From Oscillospiraceae bacterium Marseille-Q3528 (lineage in GTDB: Bacteria > Bacillota > Clostridia > Lachnospirales > Lachnospiraceae), in the NCBI GenBank assembly GCA_018223385.1, contig JAGTTR010000006.1:1-64000 (forward strand): a stretch of DNA of 64,000 bases, read 5' to 3'. Shown here one piece after another: positions 42,266 through 51,233 of this stretch. A program made the position numbers and the translations under genes. Under the pieces are notes generated by a model that was not told where the DNA came from, made no database searches, and saw only the letters and a list, made by a program, of their open reading frames with translations. Position 1 is the first letter of the stretch. Each line of letters begins with the position of its first letter.

Positions 42266-43006
42266 CTATTCCGATATTCTGTTTCCTTCCCAGTGGTTTA
42301 CCCACCAAAAATAGTATACCATACTAATCCCTGTAAATATTAAGCAACCTGGTATGAATGACAACCATTCACCTACACTAGTTTCTCCCAATACAGATTG
42401 CAGATAAGTATATGGTACTCTACCCGTCCAGCAGACAAATACATATTTCCACACATAATCTCCAAGTCCGGTAAGCATCAATGCACTAATTAGTCCTGAT
42501 ATAATCCCTGCTCCAATGGATACCCCTTTTCCAAACTGAAAAGCCAGAATCAGCTGCCACAGATAAAGTGGAACACTGCTTCCCCACAGCAGCAATGCTG
42601 CAAATATACATCCTTTCATGATTTCGATATCGCTTGATGCGATTCTTCCAAATCCAATTCCGAATATGATTGCTGTCAATAGGATAGAGCACAGACACAA
42701 AACCAGTAGCATCAACAGTTTCGATAAAAATGCTGCAGGTTTATCCGGTAAAGACAACAGATTTTGAAAATCACCTGCATTTTGTTCCTGTTCCATCACA
42801 CTTGCTGTAAAAATTCCAATAAGTACCGGAAGTCCTGCTCCTATTGCCTGATAAAATGCAATCACTTTCATATTTTCATTCCATGGTGAAAAAAAGTAAT
42901 ATATTAAAAATATAACGCTGATTATAATCGGAATCAGTAAGTGTGCCAGAATCACAGATGTTCCTTTCATCTTTCGCAAGTCTGCATTAAGAGATCTTCC
43001 AATCAT
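42266..43006 (-). CDS. Lantibiotic-immunity ABC permease, MutG type
   Basis: 246 residues with six membrane segments. The N-terminal RSLNADLRKMKGTSVILAHLLIPIIIS and FTASVMEQEQNAGDFQNLLSLPDKPAAFLSKLLML are typical of the MutG/SpaG/NisG permease family. It forms the membrane part of a transporter that removes antimicrobial peptides from the membrane. It is one base downstream of the MutE-type gene and upstream of the two-component genes. No lantibiotic biosynthesis genes are seen, so it is more likely a defence than self-immunity locus. Confidence 0.85.
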   Translation of the reverse strand: MIGRSLNADLRKMKGTSVILAHLLIPIIISVIFLIYYFFSPWNENMKVIAFYQAIGAGLPVLIGIFTASVMEQEQNAGDFQNLLSLPDKPAAFLSKLLMLLVLCLCSILLTAIIFGIGFGRIASSDIEIMKGCIFAALLLWGSSVPLYLWQLILAFQFGKGVSIGAGIISGLISALMLTGLGDYVWKYVFVCWTGRVPYTYLQSVLGETSVGEWLSFIPGCLIFTGISMVYYFWWVNHWEGNRISE

Positions 43007-43007
43007 C

Positions 43008-43748
43008 TTATTTCACCTCTCTTCTCTCAAACCATTTCAAAAACAGAACCGTTACAAAAACAAACCAGATGATTGAGAGACACATTCCCGGAACAATGAC
43101 TCCCGTATCCAAAAGAGGATTCCCTGCTTCTGCGGCAAGTCCATTGGGTAAAACATGAAGCAACGGGCACATCATTCGCATAGGGATTGCAGAAACAAGT
43201 ACATACCAGATTCTGGTTTGTGATATTACCACACCGCTGACGGTAATAAATAGGCAGACGAACAGGTTTACAATCATTCCAAATCGTTCACTTAAAAATA
43301 AAGCTACCGGAATCTCCCATAACTCAGAAACCGTCAGAAACAATACTGCAATCAACGCTCCTCCAACTGGAACATGTGTCGTTAGAAGAAAGCCTCCAAG
43401 CGTTGCTCCTGCAAACACAATCACATTAGAAAACAAAATCATGTACCCAATATAAATAATTTTCCCCAGCAACAATTTTCTTCTGTCTGTGGGAATAGTC
43501 ATTAAATGATAGTATTTTATCTTTTTCTCCTGCGCCACAGAAAGATAACAAAATAGAGCAATCATCCCCGGCAGCAAAAGTGTATACCACCAGTTCCAAA
43601 CACTTTCTGCATAAGCATTTGTCATCCCAAGAGTAAATATAAATGCCATGACAAATGTAAGAAGAGGAAATCCCCAGATAAACTTTTTTCGCATGGTTCT
43701 TTTGGCTTTTTGATGTTCTGCTTTTATAATATTAACCATGGATTTCAC
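43008..43748 (-). CDS. Lantibiotic-immunity ABC permease, MutE type
   Basis: 246 residues, six membrane segments. The start [26 protein letters not shown] and [35 protein letters not shown] match the MutE/EpiE/SpaE family. It pairs with the MutG-type permease. Its start overlaps the 3' end of the split mutF ATPase gene by 17 bases, showing the original coupled operon F-E-G. With the ATPase broken, the transporter is presumably inactive, unless another ATPase substitutes. Confidence 0.85.
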   Translation of the reverse strand: MKSMVNIIKAEHQKAKRTMRKKFIWGFPLLTFVMAFIFTLGMTNAYAESVWNWWYTLLLPGMIALFCYLSVAQEKKIKYYHLMTIPTDRRKLLLGKIIYIGYMILFSNVIVFAGATLGGFLLTTHVPVGGALIAVLFLTVSELWEIPVALFLSERFGMIVNLFVCLFITVSGVVISQTRIWYVLVSAIPMRMMCPLLHVLPNGLAAEAGNPLLDTGVIVPGMCLSIIWFVFVTVLFLKWFERREVK

Positions 43749-44061
43749 CTGCTTTCTGGTTTTTTCTTACCACATTCATAAACAAATCTTCAAGATTATC
43801 TCCCTGCTTTAATGCTCCTTCGTATCCTAAGATTCCACCTGAAATAATCCCGACTTTATCTGCAAGTAACTGTACCTCTGAGAGAATATGACTGGAGAGA
43901 ATTACAGTGATTCCCTGTTCCGGAAAAGACCGGATCAGCTCTCGTAATTCCTCGATGCCTATTGGATCTAATCCATTCGTAGGTTCATCCAATATCAAAA
44001 GTTCCGGTTCTCCAAGCAATGCCATTGCAATGCCTAGTCTTTGCTTCATCCCCAAAGAAAA
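43732..44061 (-). pseudogene. mutF-type ABC ATPase, 3' part (split by the tet element)
   Basis: C-terminal 109 codons of a lantibiotic-immunity ABC ATPase. The frame reads [19 protein letters not shown] (signature), [15 protein letters not shown] (Walker B, D-loop) and [10 protein letters not shown] (switch His). Walker A is missing and lies at 54067-54453. Joining 54067-54453 to this piece through one shared TTT codon restores [13 protein letters not shown] in frame, giving a full-length protein of about 236 residues. An internal start is possible but would yield no nucleotide-binding P-loop. Confidence 0.93.
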
Positions 44062-44081
44062 TGCTCATGTACGGTAAAGTA
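44062..44081 (+). repeat. Left terminal inverted repeat of the tet element
   Basis: TGCTCATGTACGGTAAAGTA reading inward. The right end read inward (54067 downward) is TGCTGATGTGTGATAAAGAA. Shared: TGCT-n-ATGT-n(4)-TAAAG-n-A. The repeat begins immediately inside the AA core. Confidence 0.75.
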
Positions 44082-44170
44082 TCACAAGAAAATTATGTCG
44101 AATTGACAGCCGCCTCCGCTATACCGAATAAGGAAATAAAGAGTCCTCAAATTTTGCGCTACTAAATGAA

Positions 44171-44199
44171 GACGAGCGGAAGTAATCTCCCGCTCGTCA
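44171..44199 (-). terminator. Terminator after tet(40)
   Basis: Minus-strand hairpin with arms GACGAGCGG and CCGCTCGTC followed by TTCATTT, twenty bases after the tet(40) stop codon. Confidence 0.7.
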
Positions 44200-44219
44200 G
44201 TAAACTTAACTATGCCATA

Positions 44220-45440
44220 TCAATCCCGCTTCTTTCCCGCCACCGGCACTAAGAACAGCGCGGGCAACAGCAGGAAAGCGGTACAGACCAGCCCCCAGGG
44301 TATGGACACCTGCTGGGCTACCAGCCCCACAATAGGCCCGCCGATGATCTGCCCGAAAGAGTCCAGCTGTCCGCTGGTGGAAAAGACTGTGGCGCGCATT
44401 TTCTCATCCACATGGTCGTTCATCCAGGCGGCCAGCACAGGCTCCTTGATGGTGCGCATAAGCCCCGCCAGCAGGAACATCAACAACATGAACCAAAAGC
44501 TCCGCCCCACCGCGAAGAGAACCAGGCACAGGATATACCCGGCGCTGGTGGACATGACCACACTGGTTCGGCTGACAGTCCCTTTTTTCTCCATGCGGGC
44601 GATGAGCAACTGAGAAGCCAGAATACCTAAGCCGCTGCCGATAAGACTGATAACACCGAACCAAGTGACGCTGTTCAGCGGCCCGATAACGGGTATTACC
44701 GTGTCATCCAGAAAATGAGCGGTGGAGAGCCGGTCAAAGCCTTCACTGGCAAGTCCCCCGCATAGTGTGATTGCTAAGAGCGTCAGCAACACAGGTGCGC
44801 CTTTCACAAAGCCCAGGTTGAGCTTGAACAGGCAGACAAAGTCTTTAAGCAAGCCCTGCCGTTCCTCAATAGCAGGGGAGAAGTTGGTTTCTGGCATGAT
44901 GCGAACCATCACCAGCCCCAACAACAAGCACAAACTGCCCCCCAAGATGATAGGCATTTGCAGGTTTATGTTTCCCAGCAGTGTGCCCAGCACCACGCCC
45001 AGAACGCCGCCGATTTGCCCCATTTGACTGCCCCGCAGGAACACCTTGTCTATGGGTTTGTCCTCTTCCTCCGAGGCAATCCACGCCTCCAGAGCGCCGG
45101 TGATGAAGGTATCACCGCAACCCCAGACAACCTGGGCCAGCAGAACCGGCGCGAACCACGGTAGCGCACCCTCCATCAGAAAGCCCAGGCCGTAGAGGAA
45201 CATTCCAATCAGCACCGAGCGCCGACGGCTATACAAATCCGCCACCACACCGGTGGGCATCTCGAACAGAAAGCAGGAGGTCTCCTGAACCGTCCCTACC
45301 AGGACAAGCTGGAAAGCATCCAGCTGCACCACCTCCAGGTGGTACACGATGGAAAGCACTGTGGACATAGAAACCGCCAGGGAACAGACAAATCGGAACA
45401 GCAGGTAGACAGAATATGCCTTTGAATTTTTAGCAAACAT
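44220..45440 (-). CDS. tet(40): Tetracycline efflux MFS transporter Tet(40)
   Basis: 406 residues from ATG 45440, equal to the known Tet(40) length; an ATG six codons upstream is also in frame. Twelve membrane segments. The MFS loop motif GVVADLYSRRRSVLIG follows the second helix. The sequence agrees with my memory of Tet(40), first described beside a mosaic tet(O/32/O) gene in a gut Clostridium-like isolate; identity should be confirmed. It exports tetracycline from the cytosol. It lies 69 bases downstream of the Tet(O)-type gene in the same direction, so both are read from the attenuated tet promoter. Confidence 0.9.
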   Translation of the reverse strand: MFAKNSKAYSVYLLFRFVCSLAVSMSTVLSIVYHLEVVQLDAFQLVLVGTVQETSCFLFEMPTGVVADLYSRRRSVLIGMFLYGLGFLMEGALPWFAPVLLAQVVWGCGDTFITGALEAWIASEEEDKPIDKVFLRGSQMGQIGGVLGVVLGTLLGNINLQMPIILGGSLCLLLGLVMVRIMPETNFSPAIEERQGLLKDFVCLFKLNLGFVKGAPVLLTLLAITLCGGLASEGFDRLSTAHFLDDTVIPVIGPLNSVTWFGVISLIGSGLGILASQLLIARMEKKGTVSRTSVVMSTSAGYILCLVLFAVGRSFWFMLLMFLLAGLMRTIKEPVLAAWMNDHVDEKMRATVFSTSGQLDSFGQIIGGPIVGLVAQQVSIPWGLVCTAFLLLPALFLVPVAGKKRD

Positions 45441-45509
45441 GAAGTTACATTTCATCATAATTAGTCTCTAATCCTTTCAAATCTCATTTTATATGACTTT
45501 TGCAAGCTG

Positions 45510-47429
45510 TTAAGCTAACTTGTGGAACATATGCCGAACCTTATCTATACGGCTATTCGGGCGGCGGGGTTGGCAAATAAATTTACCAATAGCTGGCTGG
45601 TATCCTTTTAACTCTGTCAAGCAGACTCCCTGCCCATTTGTGAAATAAGTTAAATCGTTCCTGTATTCTTGAATACATCTAGCAGGGATTTCTCCTTTCA
45701 GAATGACCTCGTCATTCTTTATCTGAGTACTTACAATATCTGCACAATACCTTGGAGCATCATGATACGCCCGTGAGAGATATTCCTGCGGTGCATAAAT
45801 TTCAAAGTGGAGATATGGCTCTAATAGTTCTGTCCCTGCTTTTTTTAAAGCCTGCTCCAATACGATAGGGGAAAGCAGCCGAAAGTCTGCGGGGGTACTT
45901 ACAGGACTATAATACAATCCATATTCAAAACAGATTTTACAGTCTGTCACTTTCCATCCATACAGCCCCTGCTCGCAGCCATAAAGAACCCCCTCCATAA
46001 CCGCATTTTGGAACGATTGATTTAAATATCCAAGTGAAACTCTGCTTTCATACTGCACTCCGCTTCCAATAGGGAGCGGCTCTATGGACAACCCGACAGA
46101 AGCCCAGAAAGGATTTGGCGGGACTTCTATGTGGATGGTATATTCTGCTTTTCTAAGCGGTCTTTCCATATATATAACAGTAGGCTCTTTTATTTCTGCC
46201 TCCACATGATATTTTTCCTCAAGGATGGCACAAATGACTTCCATCTGCACATTCCCCAAAAAAGAAAGTATAATCTCATGCGTTGTAGTATCCACATAAT
46301 ATTTTAAAAGAGGGTCGCCATCTGAAATTTCTGTAAGTGCCCCAAGCAATATTTCCCGCTGTTCAGATTTCTTTACTGCAATCGTTGTTTGGAGCATAGG
46401 GAGAGGATTTTCAATAAATTTTCTCTGCGGCAACAGTATTTCGTTCCCCAAAATACTGTTTAGCTGCAAAACATCATTTGGTAAAATTACAATATCACCA
46501 GAGCAGGCTGTATCGGATGAATATAATTCACCGTTTGTCGGAACACACATCTCTGTGATTTTTATTTTCTCTTTTTCAGATATTCTAATAACATCCCTCA
46601 AATGCAATGTTCCGCTATATATACGCACATAAACAAAACGCCGCCTTTTCTCTGAATATTCAATCTTAAAAACCTGCCCGCATAGTTCAGATTGACCTTC
46701 AGGCGTTGATGAATAAAATTTACTGGCAATTACTTCTATAAGCTGCCGAATCCCCAGATTGTTTTTAGCGCTTCCGTGATAAACGGGAAATAACGTTCCG
46801 TTTTGGAATCTCCTGTTTTCTTCCTGTTCCAGTTCTGACATTTTAAACGGTTTCCCTGACATATATTTCTCTAATAGTTCATCGTTTCCCATAATTACCG
46901 CATCCCACTGTTCCATATCGTCATTGTCCGTTACATTTATATGGGGATGCTGCCCAACCTTTTGCTTCACTATAATTTCCGAAGAAAGCTTTGCTTTCAT
47001 TTCCCGATATACCATTGGCAAATCAATCCCCTCTTGGTCAATTTTATTGATGAAAAAAATTGTCGGAATCTTCATTATCTGTAGTGCATGAAACAGTATA
47101 CGGGTCTGTGCCTGTATGCCATCCTTTGCAGAAACTAATAATACTGCTCCGTCTAATACGGATAAAGAACGGTATACTTCCGCCAAAAAATCCATATGGC
47201 CTGGCGTATCTATAATGTTGACTTTTACATCCTCCCACTGAAAAGATGTCACTGCTGTCTGGATAGTGATTCCCCTTTGACGCTCCAAATTCATTGTATC
47301 TGTCCTTGTTGTGCCTTCATCTACGCTCCCTAGTTCTGCAATTGCACCACTGGTATACAATAAACTTTCCGTTAATGTTGTCTTTCCTGCGTCAACGTGA
47401 GCCAGAATGCCTAAGTTAATTATTTTCAT
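45510..47429 (-). CDS. tet(O): Tetracycline ribosomal protection protein, Tet(O) type (possibly mosaic O/32/O)
   Basis: 639 residues, the exact Tet(O) length. It is an EF-G-like GTPase with P-loop [15 protein letters not shown] switch I, DTPGH and NKID, then translation-factor domains ending [18 protein letters not shown]. It binds the ribosome and dislodges tetracycline. Both N- and C-terminal parts fit Tet(O). The middle may come from Tet(32), as in the known O/32/O mosaics that accompany tet(40), but I cannot prove this by eye. GATAGGAGG precedes the ATG. It is AT-rich compared with the mobilization genes. Confidence 0.95.
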   Translation of the reverse strand: MKIINLGILAHVDAGKTTLTESLLYTSGAIAELGSVDEGTTRTDTMNLERQRGITIQTAVTSFQWEDVKVNIIDTPGHMDFLAEVYRSLSVLDGAVLLVSAKDGIQAQTRILFHALQIMKIPTIFFINKIDQEGIDLPMVYREMKAKLSSEIIVKQKVGQHPHINVTDNDDMEQWDAVIMGNDELLEKYMSGKPFKMSELEQEENRRFQNGTLFPVYHGSAKNNLGIRQLIEVIASKFYSSTPEGQSELCGQVFKIEYSEKRRRFVYVRIYSGTLHLRDVIRISEKEKIKITEMCVPTNGELYSSDTACSGDIVILPNDVLQLNSILGNEILLPQRKFIENPLPMLQTTIAVKKSEQREILLGALTEISDGDPLLKYYVDTTTHEIILSFLGNVQMEVICAILEEKYHVEAEIKEPTVIYMERPLRKAEYTIHIEVPPNPFWASVGLSIEPLPIGSGVQYESRVSLGYLNQSFQNAVMEGVLYGCEQGLYGWKVTDCKICFEYGLYYSPVSTPADFRLLSPIVLEQALKKAGTELLEPYLHFEIYAPQEYLSRAYHDAPRYCADIVSTQIKNDEVILKGEIPARCIQEYRNDLTYFTNGQGVCLTELKGYQPAIGKFICQPRRPNSRIDKVRHMFHKLA

Positions 47430-47465
47430 GTGATTTTCCTCCTATCAACACCCAAAAAAGGGCAT

Positions 47466-47502
47466 AAAAATACCCAGTGATAAATACTCCTATCACTGGG
47501 TA
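47466..47502 (-). terminator. Attenuator terminator in the tet leader
   Basis: Minus strand: TACCCAGTGATA (47491-47502) pairs with TATCACTGGGTA (47471-47482 region), followed by TTTTTATG. It lies 37 bases before the tet gene. An alternative pairing between CAGTTTAAGAATAC (47565-47578) and GTATTCTTAAATAAACTG (47650-47667) spans the leader ORF, as expected for transcription attenuation. Confidence 0.85.
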
Positions 47503-47653
47503 AATAACTCCAATAGCCCCAAAACACTTATATGTTTTCGGGCATATAAAATTACATGATAAAAGTATTCTTAAACTGGGTACAAAAAACTAAGCCCCAT
47601 ATTAAAAGTGAAACGGGACTGCTACTTTTTGTTCCCACTATCAAATTGACAGT

Positions 47654-47677
47654 TTATTTAAGAATACCTTGCCGCAT
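47654..47677 (-). CDS. tet leader peptide (7 residues)
   Basis: ORF MRQGILK preceded by AAAAAAGGAG at ideal distance. Its last codons form one arm of the leader stem GTATTCTTAAATAAACTG. Ribosome behaviour on this ORF in the presence of tetracycline would decide which hairpin forms. Family knowledge for tet(M)/tet(O) leaders supports this reading. Confidence 0.6.
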   Translation of the reverse strand: MRQGILK

Positions 47678-47706
47678 ATTTTTTACTCCTTTTTTGGAAT
47701 GATGCT

Positions 47707-47735
47707 ATTATATCACATTAGTTTTAGGAAAGCAA
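47707..47735 (-). promoter_or_regulatory. Promoter of the tet operon
   Basis: Minus strand: -35 TTGCTT (47730-47735), a 17-base spacer with TGTGA before the -10 (extended TG element), and a perfect -10 TATAAT (47707-47712). Confidence 0.88.
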
Positions 47736-47774
47736 GTACCTAAAAGAAATTTTTCTTCCCCTTATATGTAACAA

Positions 47775-47941
47775 TCATACCGACTTTCTGGCGTTCAGAA
47801 TGGTTTCTGCTGTCTGCTGTGGTGTTTGGTTGGAATTGTCCAGCCAAAAGCCGATCCGTGGTGTTGTCTGCATAAATGTATCGTATAAGGTTTCAACCGT
47901 AAAGCCGGAATAGCGGGTAGCAAAGCCCTTTTGAAACGTTT
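47775..47941 (-). pseudogene. 3' stump of a kinase/ATPase-like gene
   Basis: The frame reads TFQKGFATRYSGFTVETLYD and continues to GFWLDNSNQTPQQTAETILN and a stop. The LDNSNQTPQQT block recalls the C terminus of small P-loop kinases/AAA proteins of resistance loci, but I cannot name the family. The 5' side is cut off at about 47941, where the GC-rich mobilization module begins. The same frame continues by chance into the oriT region, which is not part of the gene. Confidence 0.5.
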
Positions 47942-48114
47942 TGTTAGCGGAAAGGACGGGAGCCGGGGAACGCCGGAGTTTTTCAGAGCAAGATTCTACC
48001 GAGGTGCCAAAATTCGCTCTCCGCTTATTTTTGCCCCTGCGGGAATCTTGTTGGGGAGTGCCTTCCCCAAACCCTGCTATGCGCCCTGTCGGGCGAGAAA
48101 GGAGGTCACAGACC
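47942..48114 (+). other. Probable oriT region upstream of mobC
   Basis: A 170-base non-coding stretch directly before mobC with several short palindromes (GCCC-tgtc-GGGC at 48083-48094; GGGGAGTGCCTTCCCC at 48053-48068). This is the usual place of the transfer origin in mobC-relaxase modules. The nick site cannot be assigned by eye. Confidence 0.45.
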
Positions 48115-48513
48115 ATGCGAAAGAAATACAATACGCCCCACCGCCGTCATGTGGTAAAGACCCGCATGACCGATGAAGAATACGCCGACTTCACCGGGCG
48201 GCTGGCGGCTTATGAAATCAGCCAGTCCGAGTTTATCCGGCAAGCCATACGGAAAGCGACCATACGCCCCATTGTCACCGTTTCCCCGGTCAATGACGGG
48301 CTGCTTGCCGCCCTCTCCAAGCTCACGGCAGAGTACGGGAAAATCGGCGGCAACTTAAACCAGATTGCCCGGAGCCTGAACGAATACGGAAGCCCCTACC
48401 GGGGGCTGGAAAAGGAAGTGCGGGGAGCCGCCGCCGACCTTGCCGCCTTGAAGTTTGAAGTCTTGCAGAAAGTAGGTGAAGCCGTTGGCGATACTCAAAC
48501 ATATCAGCTCTAA
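48115..48513 (+). CDS. mobC: Mobilization accessory protein MobC
   Basis: 132 residues from the ATG at 48115, with AAAGGAGGTCAC upstream. The N-terminal RRHVVKTRMTDEEYADFTGRLAAYEISQSEFIRQAI is a ribbon-helix-helix-like DNA-binding part. The C-terminal GGNLNQIARSLNEYG is diagnostic for the MobC/relaxosome family (PF05713). It helps the relaxase to open oriT. It overlaps the relaxase gene by 38 bases. Confidence 0.92.
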   Translation: MRKKYNTPHRRHVVKTRMTDEEYADFTGRLAAYEISQSEFIRQAIRKATIRPIVTVSPVNDGLLAALSKLTAEYGKIGGNLNQIARSLNEYGSPYRGLEKEVRGAAADLAALKFEVLQKVGEAVGDTQTYQL

Positions 48514-50107
48514 AAATGCCAACTACGGGGACGCTGAAAAATACCTCACATTCGAGCATGACGAGTTTACCATGAAGCCCACCCTTGACGCAGACGGGCG
48601 GCTCATACCGAGGGTAGACTACCGCATATCCTCTCTGAATTGTGGCGGGGAGGATTTTGCCGTTGCCTGTATGCGCTCCAATCTCCGCTACGGCAAGAAC
48701 CAGAAACGGGAGGACGTAAAGAGCCACCACTACATCATCAGCTTTGACCCACGGGACGGCCCGGACAACGGCTTGACCGTTGATCGGGCGCAGGAGCTGG
48801 GCGAGAAGTTCTGCGCCGAGCATTTCCCCGGACACCAGGCCCTTGTCTGCACCCACCCGGACGGACACAGCCACACCGAAAATATCCATGTGCATATCGT
48901 CATTAACAGTCTGCGGATTGCGGAGGTTCCCATGCTGCCCCACATGGACAGGCCAGCGGACAGGAAAGCAGGCTGCAAGCACCGCTGTACGGACGCAGCT
49001 ATGAACTATCTGAAAGCCGAAGTCATGGAGATGTGCCACAGCGAGGGGCTTTACCAGATAGACCTTTTGAACGGCAGCAAAGAACGCATTACCGAGCGTG
49101 AGTATTGGGCGCAGAAGAAAGGACAGGCTGCCCTTGACAGAGCCAACGCCCCTATTGCTGCGGACGGTATCGCGCCCCGGCAGACCAAGTTTGAAACGGA
49201 TAAGGCGAAGCTGCGCCGGACTATCCGGGAAGCCCTTGCCGCTGCTTCCGGCTTTGATGAGTTTGCCGCCCTGCTTCTCCGGCATGGTGTGACCGTCAAG
49301 GAGAGCCGGGGGCGGCTAAGTTACCTCACGCCGGACAGGACGAAGCCAATTACCGCCCGGAAGCTGGGGGACGATTTTGACCGGGCTGCTGTCCTCTCCG
49401 TTTTGGAGCAGAACGCCGCCAGAGCCGCCGAAAAACCCGCAGCCATAGCGGAATACCCCGGCAGTATCAAAGACCGCTTACGGACGAAAAAAGAAGCGAA
49501 AAACGCCCCGAACAATGACGCTGTACAGCGCATGGTAGACATAGCCGCCAAGCGAGCCGAGGGGAAAGGACGGGGCTATGAGAAGTGGGCGACCATGCAC
49601 AACCTCAAACAGATGTCGGCTACCCTCATGCTCTACCAGCAGTATGGCTTTTCTTCCCCGGACGAGCTGGACGCTGCCATTTCCGCAGCCAACACCGCCA
49701 CGCAGGAGAGCCTTGCCGGACTGAAAGGGCTGGAAGCCGCTATCCGGGAGAAAAAGGAATTGCAGCGCAACCTTTTGGGCTATATCGGCACGAAGCCCGC
49801 CCGTGACGGTCTGAAAGCGCAGAAATCGGAGAAAGCCCGGAGAGCCTACCGGGAACAGCACGAAAGCGATTTTATCATAGCGGACACAGCCGCCCGTTAT
49901 TTCCGGGAGCATGGAATAACCAAGCTGCCAGCCAGCAAAGCCCTGCAAAGGGAGATTGAGCAGCTTACCGTCCAGAAGAACGCCGGATATAACGACTACC
50001 GGGAGAAACGCCAGCGGGCGCAGGAGCTTCAGACAGTCAGACGCAATATCGACCAGATTTTAAGGGGCGCACCGAGCCAGCAGAAAAAGCGTGAACAGGA
50101 GCGTTAA
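48476..50107 (+). CDS. Relaxase/mobilization nuclease
   Basis: 543 residues from a GTG start. The catalytic domain (1-180) opens LAILKHISSKNANYGDAEKYLTFE and carries the metal-binding three-His region HSHTENIHVHIVINS. The tyrosine nucleophile probably lies in the first 25 residues (NYGDAEKY). The C-terminal half is a long charged helical region. It nicks oriT and leads the strand into a recipient, using a helper conjugation pore. It belongs to the PF03432 relaxases common on Firmicutes mobilizable elements. Confidence 0.92.
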   Translation: MKPLAILKHISSKNANYGDAEKYLTFEHDEFTMKPTLDADGRLIPRVDYRISSLNCGGEDFAVACMRSNLRYGKNQKREDVKSHHYIISFDPRDGPDNGLTVDRAQELGEKFCAEHFPGHQALVCTHPDGHSHTENIHVHIVINSLRIAEVPMLPHMDRPADRKAGCKHRCTDAAMNYLKAEVMEMCHSEGLYQIDLLNGSKERITEREYWAQKKGQAALDRANAPIAADGIAPRQTKFETDKAKLRRTIREALAAASGFDEFAALLLRHGVTVKESRGRLSYLTPDRTKPITARKLGDDFDRAAVLSVLEQNAARAAEKPAAIAEYPGSIKDRLRTKKEAKNAPNNDAVQRMVDIAAKRAEGKGRGYEKWATMHNLKQMSATLMLYQQYGFSSPDELDAAISAANTATQESLAGLKGLEAAIREKKELQRNLLGYIGTKPARDGLKAQKSEKARRAYREQHESDFIIADTAARYFREHGITKLPASKALQREIEQLTVQKNAGYNDYREKRQRAQELQTVRRNIDQILRGAPSQQKKREQER

Positions 50108-50293
50108 AGACCGCCCCGAAATGATACCGAAACCCTACAAAAATACAGGTATGATATGAACCCTTACCGCAATACTCCCCGACTTCCAAACGGGGCTTAC
50201 AGGGCAGAAAAAGCCCGAAAATGATACCGAGAACATACAGAAAATGCCCCCTATCCCGCTACACCGATAGGAACGGCAGAAAGGAGCTTACCA
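50108..50293 (+). repeat. Spaced direct repeats after the relaxase gene
   Basis: CCCGAAATGATACCGA (50115-50130) and CCCGAAAATGATACCGA (50214-50230) occur in direct orientation 99 bases apart. Between them lies a hairpin-like CCCC...GGGG stretch (50178-50195). They could be binding sites for the element's replication proteins encoded next. Confidence 0.45.
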
Positions 50294-50485
50294 TTGCCGA
50301 GAATGAGCAAGAAGCGGCGGCTGGAATGGTCTTTCTTCCTCAACCACCGCAACCGTATCACTTACAACGACCTATGCCGGGGCTGCACCCGTGACTGCAA
50401 ACAGAGCTTCCGGGCGGTTATCATACTATGCCCTCGCTATTATTCCAAACGCTGGAAAAAGGAGGACGCAGCCTATGGCAGATAA
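50294..50485 (+). CDS. Small Cys-containing element protein
   Basis: 63 residues. The product, beginning MPRMSKKRRLEWSFFLNHRNRITYNDLCRGC, is strongly basic, with four cysteines (C-x2-C, C-x3-C-like spacing through DCKQSF) that could bind a metal. Similar short proteins are common between relaxase and replication genes in this element class; the function is not known. GAAAGGAGC precedes it. Its end overlaps the start of the replisome organizer gene. Confidence 0.65.
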   Translation: MPRMSKKRRLEWSFFLNHRNRITYNDLCRGCTRDCKQSFRAVIILCPRYYSKRWKKEDAAYGR

Positions 50486-51233
50486 CCGCAAATATTACTA
50501 CCTCAAGCTGAAAGAGAGCTATTTTGACGATGATGCAATCGTTCTGCTGGAAAGTATGCAGGACGGCGTTATCTATTCCAACATTCTCTTGAAGCTGTAC
50601 TTGAAATCGCTGAAAAACGGCGGGAAATTGCAGCTTGACGAGAATATCCCCTACACCGCCCAGATGATTGCGACCATTACCCGCCAGCAGGTAGGTACCG
50701 TAGAGAGAGCTTTGAAAATCTTTATGAAGCTGGGGCTTGTGGAGCCTTTGCCAAGCGGCGCACTCTACATGAGCAACATTGAGCTTTTAATCGGCCAGTC
50801 CTCTACCGAGGGGGAGCGCAAGCGCAGGGCGCGGCTGGCTTTGCAGGAACAAAAAGCCCTGCCGCAGACAGGGGCGGACAAATGTCCACCATATCGAGCG
50901 GACATTTGTCCACCAGAGATAGAGATAGAGAAAGAGATAGATATAGAAATAGAAAAAGAGAGAGAGTTAGAAACGGGACACCCCGCCCCCGCCGCCTATG
51001 GCAGATACCACAATGTCATTCTTTCCGATACGGAGCTTGACGGGCTGAAAACAGAGCTTCCCGGCAAGTGGGAGTATTACATTGACCGCCTATCCTGCCA
51101 TATCGCTTCCAGCGGGAGGAAATACAAGAGCCATGCAGCCACGATTTTCAAGTGGGCGCAGGAGGACGCAGCCAAGAAAGCCCCGAAAAAGGGCATACCC
51201 GATTATACCTGTAAGGAGGGCGAGAGCTTATGA
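50475..51233 (+). CDS. Phage-type replisome organizer protein
   Basis: 252 residues from the ATG at 50475 (AAAAAGGAGGACG upstream). The N-terminal domain (1-125: KYYYLKLKESYFDDDAIVLLESMQDG, YSNILLKLYLKSLKNGG) is the phage_rep_org_N winged-helix family. The centre has a Glu/Ile/Lys low-complexity run encoded by GAGATA-type repeats (50925-50970). The C-terminal part resembles DnaB/DnaD-like initiator tails. It probably melts an origin on the excised circle and recruits the helicase loader encoded next. Confidence 0.88.
   Translation: MADNRKYYYLKLKESYFDDDAIVLLESMQDGVIYSNILLKLYLKSLKNGGKLQLDENIPYTAQMIATITRQQVGTVERALKIFMKLGLVEPLPSGALYMSNIELLIGQSSTEGERKRRARLALQEQKALPQTGADKCPPYRADICPPEIEIEKEIDIEIEKERELETGHPAPAAYGRYHNVILSDTELDGLKTELPGKWEYYIDRLSCHIASSGRKYKSHAATIFKWAQEDAAKKAPKKGIPDYTCKEGESL

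Noticed and set aside
47775..48131. 118-codon minus-strand gene as a whole
   Set aside because: Only the last 54 codons look protein-like; the first half is oriT-region DNA read by chance.
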